From Ophioderma brevispina (lineage: Eukaryota; Echinodermata; Ophiuroidea; Amphilepidida; Ophiodermatidae), in the NCBI GenBank assembly GCA_023653785.1, contig JAMKCH010010208.1, positions 38,860-102,859 of the forward strand: a stretch of DNA of 64,000 nucleotides, given 5' to 3'. Positions 1 through 10,639 of the stretch are shown here, piece after piece. Made by a program: the position numbers and the translations under genes. The notes under the pieces were generated by a model, which saw only the letters and a program-made list of their open reading frames with translations, did no database searches and was not told the DNA's origin. The stretch's first letter is position 1, and each line of letters starts with the position of its first letter.

Positions 1-1064
1 AAGTTGCATTTTCCAGCCCGTCTAGGTGGAGATTTACCAATGGACCACAGAGGACTGTGTTTACGTGGAGAAACGAGCGCCAATGTATTTCTGTCTGATT
101 AAGTATTTCATAAAGCAAATCTAATAACTTCCAAATGTTTGAAAAAATTAAAGAAAAAACGATACAAATAAGGCCGATATGACCAATTTTGTAAGCACAC
201 CCCTTTTCCTCCATTCCAATGGATTTACACAGTTAAGCAAGAATACGTCAATGTACGGGGCAAGCATTATGAAGTAGTAATAATGACCCATGATTTTGTT
301 TATGGATCTATGAAATAGCCATAATCCTACTTCATTGAGCTCCAAAATAATTTATGTTCACCAAAATCAATCTCACCAATTAATACTGATGTGTAACTGA
401 AAGGGTTTCATCACTACTACTGTAATCCAGGATAGATACAAGGTTATGCCAATTAAAGGGACTAAACTCTTTGCAATATCTAAAAAATGGGAAGATCTTG
501 TTTCTTGCTACTGCAACAGGTGAATTGTTTGGATTTGTCATAGCAGTTGGCACATGTATAAATAAATTCATTGATTAGATCTGTAGTTGAATAATCAAGA
601 AAATGTAGGCATTAAGTTGGACAACGGCATCTGATATTGATATGTACATTTCTCACTAAAACAAGTTTAATGGTGTGTACATCCCATAGGAATGTCGAAA
701 AAAACCAGGGGTGCAGACTTACAAATTTGGTCATATCTGTCTTATTACCTAATCAGATTTATTTCATTTTTCAACATTTGGGTGATATTAGATGGTTTTA
801 TAAAAAACAACAATTTTCCTTATTCAGTGGGCGGGGTTAGTAAGAAACACGCAATATCATTGTTGTTGCCTATCTTTATGAGGACGATATTTGATAGTGC
901 GTCGTCGCGCAAGTCTTTACGGGCGCGTGTATAAGGTTACTCCGTGCATGCAGCTAGTACGGTTTGGTCATTTGAGATGCGGGGGGAATATTTTGCCCTC
1001 CTTTTAACTAATAATTGAAATTAAAAATATTTCGGTGATTAATTACAACAAAAACTAATAAGAA
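1..1064. other. AT-rich stretch without a recognised gene
   Basis: Short open frames on both strands have no splice context, no recognisable domain and low-complexity composition. I see no RNA gene and no clear repeat here. Confidence 0.5.
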
Positions 1065-1250
1065 TGAGAATAAAAGATAGGAGTTGTTGTTTTGCCTATC
1101 TAAGATCGTGGCTTATTGGATGGGCAGTCCGAAATTTTTTATCGTAGTGGATAAAGGCTGCGCCGGCATCCACTTCTCAAATATTGGACTGCCCATCCAA
1201 GATGACACGATATTAGATATGGAAACAACAAATCCTATCTTTTATTCTCA
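1065..1250. mobile_element. Foldback (MITE-like) element
   Basis: The two halves of this 186-bp stretch are imperfect reverse complements along their whole length. The outer arms share TGAGAATAAAAGATAGGA. The inner arms share TTGGATGGGCAGTCC and GTGGAT. Only a short GC-rich loop (AAAGGCTGCGCCGGC) separates them. There is no coding capacity, so it would depend on a transposase supplied elsewhere. No clear target-site duplication is visible. Confidence 0.75.
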
Positions 1251-2840
1251 AATCTATTGATAAGGGATGACATTAAGGTCAAGCTGATCTGAATCCCTGC
1301 ACAATTTTTTTTGATCCACGTAGTATGTAGGATTCTAGCAGAATCTATGGGGAGCGAAAAATCAATGCCCATGCACGCAAGGACAAGTAAATGGTACAAC
1401 CCGAGAGGAGTGATTGTAAGGTAAGGTGAATCATAAGCAAAATGTCGTAGCATAAGTTTGACAAAAAAAAGTTCCAATTTTTTTTTTGAAAATTCATAGG
1501 AATTAGTTACAAACATAAATAAAAACATTCAATCAGTCAAGTTTCAAACCAAACTGGTAGAGTTAACACTTAAGTGACCAAGGGTTTTCACGCCCATTGG
1601 TGCCCAAGGGGGGGGTTCCATCCCCCTAAGGGAAACCACTTTCCCATGGAAATTTTTGCACAAAATTTATACCACATTGTGAAGGGTCATAAGACAACCC
1701 CAAACCGCCAATAAAAAATAACATTTGGTTATTTGGGATACAAATTAGGGGCAAAACTTGTTTTCAAAACACACGAAAAATGGGAAAAAAAGAAGGGGGA
1801 AGAAAATTTCAAATGAGCCTTGCGCTTACATAAACTTTTTTACATATATTTAGCAAAAAACTTGAAGTTTAGTTTAGGATCTGTATTTTTATACGGGTTG
1901 TGCAAAATACCGTCATTTTCCAAGAGACTTTGTACAGTAATGGTTTAGCAACGTCCACAAATGGAATGTTGGTTTCAGCACATAAAGGGTAATCGTTACT
2001 ATTAATTGTACTTATATGTATGTGTGAAACACTATATCAGCAAAACAAAAACTTGCTTTGGTTCTTGAATTTTTTTTAATATTCTTAGGAGATCTTGCGT
2101 TAGTGCCAAAGGGGGGTTCCATGGGACCCTCACTAATAACTCATTAACGGCTTGGCCGATTTAATTTTTTGGTTGAAAGAAGCAGCATTTAAAAGTAGAC
2201 AATTACAAAAGATTTCGGCCGCAAAAAAACACGCGTAAAGAGGCCAGCGCGAAACAAATTTGGAGTTAACTTTGTGTTGGTATTTCAGTCTCTTCCAACA
2301 ATCAAGAAACACATTTCTGGTTAGGATGTATATTTAGCATAAAAATTTTACCCCAACAACAGGCAGGAACTATATAATAACTGGCAGTCACCCGCTTTCG
2401 CAAACATATTGTACCTGCTTCTTGACCCAGATGAGCTTTTTAAAATAACTGTTGAAAAAGCATTTTTCATGATTACCCAGCTTCACATTGTAGCACCTCA
2501 GAAAGAAACTTGTTATGGCACCAGCCCCAGCTGTCAACCACCACAAATTGAAGGCTGTCTACCTGTGATATTGAGAATAACAGTAGACAGAACAGGACAG
2601 GACAGAATAGAGTGAGGAGAGCCCGACTAGCTATTAAAGCCCAATAAAGGCACAATTTTTGGGAAAAAAAAAAAAAAAGGGGGGAAGGTTGCCACCAATT
2701 CAAAAGTACGATTTTTGCCACAGTTGTGTCGGTATTGTCTAGAAATATACCTGCGAGCGGGTTAATGCTAAAACAATGGGGTATTAGGATTGAAAGATAG
2801 CGGATGTGTAAGTAGAATTGGGATCCCTGAGTGTAATTTA
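1251..2840. other. Stretch without a recognised gene
   Basis: AT-rich DNA with short G/C homopolymer patches near 1605 and 2110 that share an AAGGGGGGTTCC core, and an A-run followed by G-run near 2665. No supported exon, RNA or mobile element was recognised. Confidence 0.45.
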
Positions 2841-3108
2841 ATGGCGGAGCGGGATAATGAAATTTTTATGTCCGTCCATGATGAAATTGGTGTCATCTAT
2901 GAAATGATCTCAAACTGACTTTCCGAACGGCAGAAGAACTATTGGATGAGCTTACACACGTACATGGCGTGAGTGTCACAGCAGATCTTTCATATTGGAA
3001 AGAAACGTTTCAGCAGCAGTTGAATTATTATCGAGCTCCCAATTTAATTATTCTAATACAAAATCTCTTCTTCTGCGACATAGAGAATTTGCGCGTCTAC
3101 CATCACAG
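2841..3108 (+). pseudogene. Candidate first exon or exon remnant, function unknown, frame broken
   Basis: From an ATG at 2841 the plus strand reads a protein-like sequence (MAERDNEIFMSVHDEIG...). It continues only if single-base slips are allowed near 2914 and 3007. After the first slip it reads TAEELLDELTHVHGVS. After the second it ends ...REFARLPSQ at a CAG|GTTTGT that could be a splice donor. The amino-acid mix is charged and non-repetitive, unlike the flanking DNA. I do not recognise the family. The slips may be assembly indels, in which case this is a live first coding exon, or true decay. It could also be chance. Confidence 0.3.
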
Positions 3109-3235
3109 GTTTGTTAATGAGTCATTTTAGACAAAAATTCCTCAGAGATAAACATTCATTATCTTATCCCCTGGCTTGAAGCAAGGGGGATATTGCGAGG
3201 GTGCGCATGTCCGTATGTATGTGATATGTATGTTT

Positions 3236-3668
3236 GTTCCAGTTTGTTAGGTTTTTCGTTTTATTTTCCGGCTTCTCCTTCGCAAAGTTTTAAGGTCACG
3301 ATTTAAACCAGACTTGGGGTGAAGGTGCAATAGGGGTTTTTATATGTGGATGATGTCAAAGGTCATAGGACCAAGGTCAAAGGTCATATGAAGTCATGTT
3401 CCAGTTCCAGTTTTGTGTTAGGTTTTGGTTTAGTTTTTGTTTTTCGTGTCCCCTTCGAAAAGCTTAAGTCCGATTTAAACCAGACTTGGGGATGAAGGTG
3501 CAATAGGTTCCTTCATATGTGGCTGATGAACAAGGTCAATGGACCCAGGTCAAGGTCCTAACTGGGGTCCTGTTCCATTCCCTTTTGGTAGTTTTTGGTT
3601 AGGTTTTCGTTTTCGTGTCTCCTTCGAAAAGCTTAAGTCCGATTTAAACGAGCCTTGGGGGTTAAAGG
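3236..3668 (+). repeat. Tandem repeat, unit about 170 bp, with AGGTCA motifs
   Basis: Two complete units and a partial third follow each other. The shared segment GATTTAAACCAGACTTGGGG recurs near 3302, 3474 and 3643, giving steps of 172 and 169 bp. Each unit also contains TTCGAAAAGCTTAAGTC (the first is diverged) and clusters of AGGTCA. In the first unit two AGGTCA copies one base apart form a perfect DR1 arrangement near 3374. Confidence 0.8.
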
Positions 3669-4939
3669 TTAGTTACAGTAACATGTAACTCAGGATAGTA
3701 CTGAGTTACAGAACGTTGCCATTAATACTTAGCCATTTTTCCTGACTCAGCGAAGTTCAACTTGCAGCAGGATAACTTATCTTTAATTTTATTTTACTCA
3801 CCCTCAAGACTCCATGCAGCATGTGTATCTCATGATTCTATGAGATTGTTGATGTCATTTTTCACTTACCATTTCGGAAAAAATCGATTTTTCGTCCAGT
3901 TGTCTCATATTGCTTCCACACACCGACTTGTAAGATAGAAATCCGCAAGGACTCAACTGGGATTAGTATGCACGCCACTGGCGAACTACGCGTTCGGTGT
4001 TTTTGCGCCATGATTCTATATTTCCTTGACACGATGCTAAGCCACACCCTCCGCGGAGATATCTAGAGCCAAAGTCCGTCCGAGCGCGTCCTTCTTTATA
4101 ACATAAATTGACTAAATGCCTTTTTTACGAGGGGGGGTTTCTTGTATTTTTTTTTGTGCATGTTTTGTTAAATTTTACTTTTTTTATATTTCTCATTTTT
4201 ATTTACATGTTTATTTACGTCATTGAATTTCGGTTGTGTGCACCTAATCCTAATCCTCCACAGATCGATGTATGTGTTGTGGCGTATTTCATGACTAGTC
4301 AGACGATGGTAGCCAAGAAATCACAAATTTAGCCGTCGGCATTGGTTTAATTAAGAAAAAAAGCACGGGTATTTCTGAATTGTTAGGCGATTTCAAAATT
4401 ATCACGATTATTATAGACATAGCTCACCTCTTCACTTTTTGGGATAGGCCAAACTTTTTTTTTTTTTTACTAGGAGGCACGCATAAATACTTTATACCCA
4501 CATATACCGCATCAAATAGTTATTTTTTGTATGGGCTTGGCCGGAAGCGTCTGAATATGTGTTGGAAACGGATTTTGTTTCACGGGGTGGAGTGCATTTG
4601 GTGTACGTGTGACGACTTAACCTGTCAGTTATGCTTACTGGTTTATTCGGGACGCAATTTGCTGGTTGATAAATCTCGCTCCATCCTATTTCTTCTCGAA
4701 TTTACAATTTGTGATATCAAATTGTACAACAAGAATGGTTGTAGTAATGTAAGCATTGCAAGAATTGACATACATGGCATGTGAGTGCATATTGGCGGTA
4801 TTTTGTTCTCTGTAACCTTGCAACGTTTGCGTTCATTCAATTAAAGTCTGACTCAAAAAAGAAACTAGGACATGAAAATCAGCTGTTCGATAATGTCCAG
4901 TGCTAGTGATAAAGGATTCGAATGTCATAGTTACTAGGA

Positions 4940-5165
4940 CTAGGTGAAGGTTTGCATGGGTTCCCTCATTTGTGGATGATGTCATAGGTCATGGACCAGG
5001 TCAAAGTTCAACTGAGGTCATGTTCTCCAGTGTCTGGTTAGTTTTTGTTTTTCTGGTCGTCTTTGAAAAGTTGAAGTCTGATTACAACCTAACTTGGGTC
5101 GAAGATGCAATGATGGGTTCCTTCATATGTTGTGGGTCAAAGGTCACATACCAGGTCAAAGGTTC
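4940..5165 (+). repeat. Diverged copy of the 170-bp AGGTCA repeat
   Basis: The same order of blocks as at 3.24-3.67 kb recurs: GGTTCC.TCAT.TGTGG, then AGGTCA clusters, then TTTGAAAAGTTGAAGTCTGATT, then ACTTGGG. It lies 1.3 kb from the main array, so the family is dispersed as well as tandem. Confidence 0.65.
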
Positions 5166-5754
5166 TCAAACTGTGCCAAACAACCACTTGTGTTACTGCC
5201 ATCTTGCATTGGCGACTGGGGCAAGGCCAGATCAATTTTTCAGGGAAAATTAATGATATGCATGCCCACTCTTACATCCCTGTTTGCGGGAAAAAATGAA
5301 CTTTCCAGTGTTGTCCTGCTCTTGTGTTGCTCACATTTGGAAAGGGTTAAGGTGCAACGAGAGAAATTTTTGATGGTTACCCAAATATGGTCATAAATGA
5401 AATTGTCATATAGAATAGACACTCAATAACCATTTCTTACCTTGATATTGGCTACATGAAAATGCCTTAAACGAGTAGGAAAATGGTGATTCTGATTTAT
5501 ATAAAAATCATAGGCTGAATTAGTATTTGCTCCTATCCGAAATTAGACATTTCAAAATGTTGTACCAAAAGAAACTTCTGCAGTTAATCCTTTCAGATGG
5601 GGGTATTTCTGATGGAAAAACTTACATCAGGGCAAAAAATCAGTACTTGCGATTTTTTTTTTTTGGTGAAACCTGATATGTGAAATCTCTCGTTGCACCT
5701 TTTTAACTGCTTCAAGAGCTGACAGTAACAATCGTGTGGCTCCTTCTTTGACAG

Positions 5755-5793
5755 GGTGGCATCAAAGCCGTCATCTGGACTGACGTCTTTCAG
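5755..5793 (+). CDS. Sodium/solute symporter (SLC5-type) exon fragment
   Basis: After a pyrimidine-rich acceptor (CTTCTTTGACAG) the frame reads GGIKAVIWTDVFQ. This is the hallmark block of SLC5 sodium-coupled transporters of the SMCT/SMVT/NIS type, where GG(M/L)KAV(V/I)WTDVFQ lies at a membrane-segment boundary. These proteins use the sodium gradient to import small solutes at the plasma membrane. Right after the block comes TACAGTGTTTAA. A donor is possible at CA|GTACAG (exon end 5792), or at CAG|GTACAG if one G is missing from the assembly. I found no neighbouring SLC5 exons in the window. The exon is therefore an orphan: part of a gene with very long introns, or a fragment left by duplication. 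Confidence 0.6.
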
Positions 5794-6035
5794 TACAGTG
5801 TTTAATTTGGTTCTATCGTCACTGTGTAGTTTAGGCCTCCGAGAAGCAGGTGGTGCTAGCTATGTATGGAATTACAACCTTGAGAAAGACACTTAGATAT
5901 CAGTAAGTAATTAGAATGTCAAGTACAGTGTTTTTATTTGGATTCTATTATCCCTGGTTATTTAGACCTCAGAGAAGCTGGTGTTGCTAGCTATGTAGGA
6001 ATTATAACCTTGAGAAAGGACACTTAGATATCAAG
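5793..6035 (+). repeat. Two-copy tandem duplication, unit about 130 bp
   Basis: The segment starting GTACAGTGTTT at 5793 recurs at 5923. Shared blocks include GAGAAGC.GGTG.TGCTAGCTATGTA and CCTTGAGAAAG.ACACTTAGATATC. The duplication begins at the 3' edge of the SLC5-type exon, and only intron-side sequence is duplicated. Confidence 0.8.
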
Positions 6036-6074
6036 TAGTATGAGATAAGCAAATGTTTCATTATCACTGTGTTG

Positions 6075-6650
6075 TTAGTAACCCCGATACACCCTATCAA
6101 ATCTCTTAATTCAATTAAGCGTTAACGAAGATTAAAAATTTGACAAGTATAATGTGTACGCTCTTCCCTCCCTATTTTCCATTCAACAAAGTTAATTTTT
6201 GCTTAATTCAACAAGCAAATCAGCTTCTTTCAATTAAGGGAATGGTTATTTGATTAAGAGAATTACTAGTGTGTACGCACATTCGTTGAATTAAGATGTG
6301 AATGTGTGTTTTTGGTTTACAAAGGATCATATTTCCAGTAGGCACACTTGTTTCAATCTTGGTTAGAACCCCCGTACACACGATCAAATCTCTTAATTCA
6401 ACTAAGCGTTACCGAAGATTAAAAATTTGACAGTATAGTATGTACGCCGCTCCCCTTATTTCAATGAAGATTATTTTGCTTAATTCAATGAAGCAAATCA
6501 CAGCGTCTTTCAATTAAGGGAATGGTATTTCGATTAAGAGATTTACGAGTGTGTAGCACACTTCTTTTAATTAGAGATGACTGTTGTGTTGGTTTTACAT
6601 ACTCACGGCAAATTTCCAGTGTCATACGTGTTTCCAATATAGTGCTTGGG
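6075..6650 (+). repeat. Two direct copies of a 287-bp unit containing a palindromic MITE-like core
   Basis: ATCAAATCTCTTAATTCAA occurs at 6096 and 6383, and similarity continues through the whole unit. Inside each unit the ends are inverted: TACACACGATCAAATCTCTTAAT on the left matches TTAAGAGA(A)TTTACGAGTGTGTA on the right. Each unit is therefore a roughly 190-bp foldback core plus flank. Confidence 0.75.
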
Positions 6651-6764
6651 GGCCACGAGATGATATCTACAATAATGGGTACCATATAGAGTGGCCAAAA
6701 CGAGAGTACTACAAACTTGTTAAGCACGTCAACTTAACTTAATTTCATGCATGATAGACTTTGC

Positions 6765-7400
6765 CAAAGTAGTAGCTTAAGCCCGCTAATTTGCATAAAC
6801 AAATGGCCGCCATTCAAGATGCTCCATAACTGGTTTCGGCAGCCATAGCCCTGTCTTGTAAGAAGGATTATTTTTGGTCACAAAAAAACATGAGATGATT
6901 GATTAATGGAACAACCACCATAGTCAAATACATACATTCTTAATTAAACCTAATTTGCATAACTCCAAAATGGCCGCATTTTCAGTAAATTTATGAGAAA
7001 TAATTTTGACTTCAACATTCAAGGTATCGTATGGATGAACTTTACACTACTCTAAAGTGTATAATTACACTATTGCTACTATAACTATATACATGTATGC
7101 ATGCAAGACTTCCAAGTGACAACTTAGGAGAGGGTCGTCGAGTGCAAATTGTGTAAACACGTAATTCAATAAGGAATAATCGCAATCTCATCATAGTCCG
7201 CAGTTCACACTCCATAAAAAACGTTTTAACCCAATTTGGCACTCGCCAGTGGCGTGTTAAGCACCATAATTTGAATGAACAAAATGGCCACCATTGAAAT
7301 TGCGCCAAAACTAGTTTTGCTATATCCAGACTCAAAAATGAATTCCTGCATTGGCCATCTATTTTACTAAACCGTTATTGCATGTATCCTAAAAAACGTC
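6765..7400 (-). repeat. Dispersed tandem repeat A, inverted copy
   Basis: On the minus strand this block reads as the same roughly 345-bp unit found on the plus strand at 11.0-11.8 kb. The shared landmarks are GGCGGCCATTTTGTT.ATGCAAAT followed by GGCTTAAGCTACTAC, and GATACCTTGAA. It forms the left half of an inverted pair around the 7.9-10.6 kb island. Confidence 0.75.
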
Positions 7401-7999
7401 ATTGTTACCCCAACATTTCAGCACTATGTTTGCTTTTTAAATGGGGCAATTTCAATCATGGGCGCGTGTGTTAAGTGTTAATAATCTATGCCACTTGCAT
7501 TCATATGTCCTAATCCTCTACCTTTAAAACACCCGAACAAAAAAATCAGAGTGGAACCCTTTCCTTGGATTTAATGGGAATTGCTCCTAGAGCTATCGCA
7601 AGAAAACAAAGAAATACTAACTAACCCGTATGCACCTTTAATATAGTTTAAACCACTTATTTTTTCATACGAACATCTGATGATCCATTCTTGCACTTCA
7701 ATTATAGGTGTTTCAGTATTATTTCAATCTTTTAATATGCACATTTTGCCATGAATTAACCATTTTTTTGCAGTCATTAGCAATAGCGCTATCAAATCTT
7801 GTTATCTAGTAACAATACATAACAACCGCATTTATACATAACTATTGACCAACTCACAAGTTCTCATACAAGTATTTGCCACTCTCCAGTCCTCTTTGAA
7901 GACTACGCCCCATATAAGCCTGTTTGGTAGCTTGCAAAAGGATGTTCTTTTATTCAGCTAGGAGCGAAGAAGAGCTTATGAAGTAGGCTCAAGAATGGA

Positions 8000-8345
8000 C
8001 TACGCACAAGTTTGCTCGCACCTCCTGTTCAACATCTGTACCAAGCCAACCCCCAGGAGTGCAGAAACCTATCGGTTTCATTTTATGCAGACGATCTTTG
8101 GAATTACGCATCAAGAAGCAGACTTCACCTATTGAAGAGGACTCTCCACACTTTGGATGAACTCTTAATTACTCGAGGAAAACAACCTACGTGCAAATCT
8201 GTCCAAGAGACAAGGTGTGGTGCTTTCCATCTCGCAACCATGGAGCCAAAAGTCCGCTTAAAGTAAACTGGTCTGGAACACCCCTGGAGCACTGTACGAT
8301 AACCCTGTCTACCTAGGAGTTGGTACCGCACTCTTCTTACATAAA
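8000..8345 (+). pseudogene. Jockey-like LINE reverse-transcriptase fragment
   Basis: Reading across frame slips gives SVLAPPLFNI, then SFYADDLWNYASRSR with the YADD catalytic motif of reverse transcriptase, then CKSVQETR.AFHL, then GALYDNPVYLGV. This is the palm-to-thumb region of jockey/CR1-type non-LTR retrotransposons, which copy themselves by target-primed reverse transcription. At least three frame changes are needed, so the copy is dead as assembled. The 5' endonuclease and early RT domains are absent, consistent with 5' truncation. Confidence 0.7.
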
Positions 8346-8667
8346 TGATCCAGATCCAGACGAAGAGTAAAGTATGATCACGCAGATTTTTTTTTTTTTT
8401 TTACAGACGTTTCACGACTATACATATCCACTTGCGCTTTATTTTTTTATAACCAGTGCAAAACTGACATTATGTACAATTTTGGCTACAACAAAATGTC
8501 ATCTCTTAAATGCAGGTACACGGCATTTTTCACCATCTTTACATAAAATACTTCAAATACTGGTTTTTGTTTTCATTCACAATAAGACTCGCATAGTGCT
8601 CATCATTTTTGATACTTAACTCGTACAGTTAAAAATCTGGTGAAATGATCGACGCATTATTAACTCA

Positions 8668-9169
8668 ATGGAGAACGTGTAGATCCTAGCAGGAAATTTG
8701 CTCTTAACAGTTAGTAGTGTAGCGAGCATGCAGAGCTTAGCTCTGCACAAGTATCTACAGGTGAAGCACCCTATGTCCTGGACAGACTACCTTCGGCCAC
8801 CGCCTTAAATCCGACAATTTGAATCAGTCTCTAATGAGCTCAAGAGAGTCGCATTGTGGAAATCTATTGGTATTGAACCTGAAGAGCATCTTCCACCTGG
8901 AGTTGACTCCCCATGGGCTTAATTGCGATGCCTCACAAGATTGAGAACCAGAATTGGCCGATCTAAGGTTTCCTTGCAGAAGTGGGTCTACCTGGACGCA
9001 GATCAGGACAATCCTGTGTTGTGGAACAGCCCCACAGAAAATGGAACACCTCTTGTCTGCCCTTGTTGGAGCAACAATGCCCGTATGGGAAAGATAAACC
9101 CATGGCAATAAACTTGACTCAGCATTAAATGGCCCATGCCGGTTATCATAAGATGTCTTCATCAAACAC
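8668..9169 (+). pseudogene. LINE ORF2 C-terminal segment, tandem copy 1
   Basis: Recognisable blocks are LPPGVDSPW, then RCLTRLRTRIGRSKVSLQKW, then a Cys-containing tail that becomes CCGTAPQKMEHLLSAL after one frame slip. This is the C-terminal region downstream of RT in jockey-like LINEs, seen here with stops and frame changes. It is followed directly by a second copy of about the same 500 bp. It probably belongs with the RT fragment at 8.0 kb. Confidence 0.65.
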
Positions 9170-9690
9170 CAACGGAGAACGTACACATTTTAGCAGGAAT
9201 TGCCCCCATCAGACATTCTGTGGTAGTGTAGCCGAGCATGCAAGAGCGTAGCTGTCCAAGTATCTATGTGAAGCCCCTATGTCGGGACGGAGAACAGCTG
9301 CCAACCACCTTAATTCCAGGGAGCGAGGGGTTTTCTAAGCAAAAAGTCAAACCTCTTGAATCAGTCGCTAAGGAGCTTAAGAGAGTTTGCTTGTGGAAAG
9401 AAAGACTTGTATCAACCAAGTCAAATCTATTGGTATGAACGTGATGAGCATCTTCACCACTGGAGCTGACTCCTCATGGACTGATTGGCGATGTTTCGAC
9501 AGATTGAGAACTAGAATCTGCCGATCTAAGGTTTCTTTGCAGAAGTGGGCTACCTGGAAGCATTCCAGGACACTACCTGTGGTTGTGGAACAGAACCACA
9601 GACAATGGAACATCTCTCTGCATGAAGGGGTCAGACCGTTCTCAATGGAGGAAGCTGGCCATGTTGTTCACGTCTTTGATGGGTGATCTA
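9170..9690 (+). pseudogene. LINE ORF2 C-terminal segment, tandem copy 2
   Basis: This repeats the preceding segment. GGAGAACGT opens both copies at 8668 and 9170. The LRTRI.RSKVSLQKW block recurs near 9505-9550. The copies differ by many substitutions and indels, so the duplication is not recent or the assembly is noisy. No intact frame spans the copy. Confidence 0.65.
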
Positions 9691-10159
9691 GTTCACGACA
9701 TGTGAACTTTTGAAGTTTGTAAACGTGGGATTTGAGGAGCTTTTAGTCCAGAACATTGCCTTTGGCAGCAAATGCGCTGACAGAGGCACATCAATTAATG
9801 TATATGAATGCATGCCTTTGATGTACCTTGTCTTGTTTTGAGTTCCACACTTCATAAACATATTGCAGCTAATGTCATTGTTGAAGGCCAGGCTGAGGAT
9901 CAGTTCAACTGATTCAAACTTGGGTGCAGTATGGTGTGCAGAAAAAGGGGTGTGTCGGTCTCTCTTGCGAGCTTTTTAGAGCTGGTACTTCCTCGAGGCC
10001 AAATGCACAAATCTCTACAAGTGACATCTCTCTCTCTCTCTCAGTGTTTGCTTACTGGCTGATGAACTTCTTTGCAAACTTCAAAGAGTTCATGTTGTTA
10101 GAATGTAGCTAGGTCACCCATCAAAAATGAGAACAACTTGCGGTACTAATTGTTTACAG
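9691..10159. other. Stretch without a recognised gene
   Basis: It contains a short (CT)n run near 10028 and GGTCACCCATCAAAAATGAGAAC near 10112, which resembles the reverse complement of sequence near 9650-9690. It may be the upstream part of the Cys-rich gene remnant, but no supported coding block was found. Confidence 0.35.
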
Positions 10160-10538
10160 CAAAGAAAGCCAAAATTGAATCTGGCCTGCTTCCTCCATGT
10201 GAGGACTGCCTAACCCTTCATGCAGATGGGGCAAACTATATGGTGCCGTAGAAGCCTCTCCAGACACTTCAAGCCCCAATGGTCATGGATGGATTGTATG
10301 TCCTGATGGTAATTTGATCATCAAGCGGATGAATGGCAAACCTGCTGCAGACGTTTTAGAGTTCTTACCCTGCAATAATTGCCCAAGAGTGTGCAAGTTG
10401 CCAGACTGTGTATGTATGGCTAATGGGTTGTCCTGTACAGATTTGTGCAAGGTATCGACATGTGAAAACATGAAAGGTGAGGTCATTACATTGGACAGTT
10501 CTGATGATTATGGGGACGAGGAAGAGACAGACTATTAA
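10160..10538 (+). pseudogene. Cys-rich domain gene, 3' exon remnant
   Basis: After a good acceptor (TTGTTTACAG) the frame reads KKAKIESGLLPPCEDCLTLHADGANY. It then needs slips near 10246 and 10275, and continues from 10314 to a stop at 10536-10538. The last 74 codons carry FLPCNNCPRVCKLPDC, CMANGLSCTDLC and an acidic tail (DSSDDYGDEEETDY). The C-x2-C/C-x3-C/C-x-C spacing resembles a CXC-type zinc-binding motif. From memory, a related C-terminal domain is common in uncharacterised, often repeat-borne proteins of marine invertebrates. The breaks may be real or assembly errors. Molecular function is unknown. Confidence 0.55.
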
Positions 10539-10639
10539 AGGAGGCAAAATACAGAACTAGATTGGCAAATACTTATAATGAGACGTTTGAATTGGTGATT
10601 AGTATGTATAATGCGTTGGTAAAATAATGTATTTTAATA

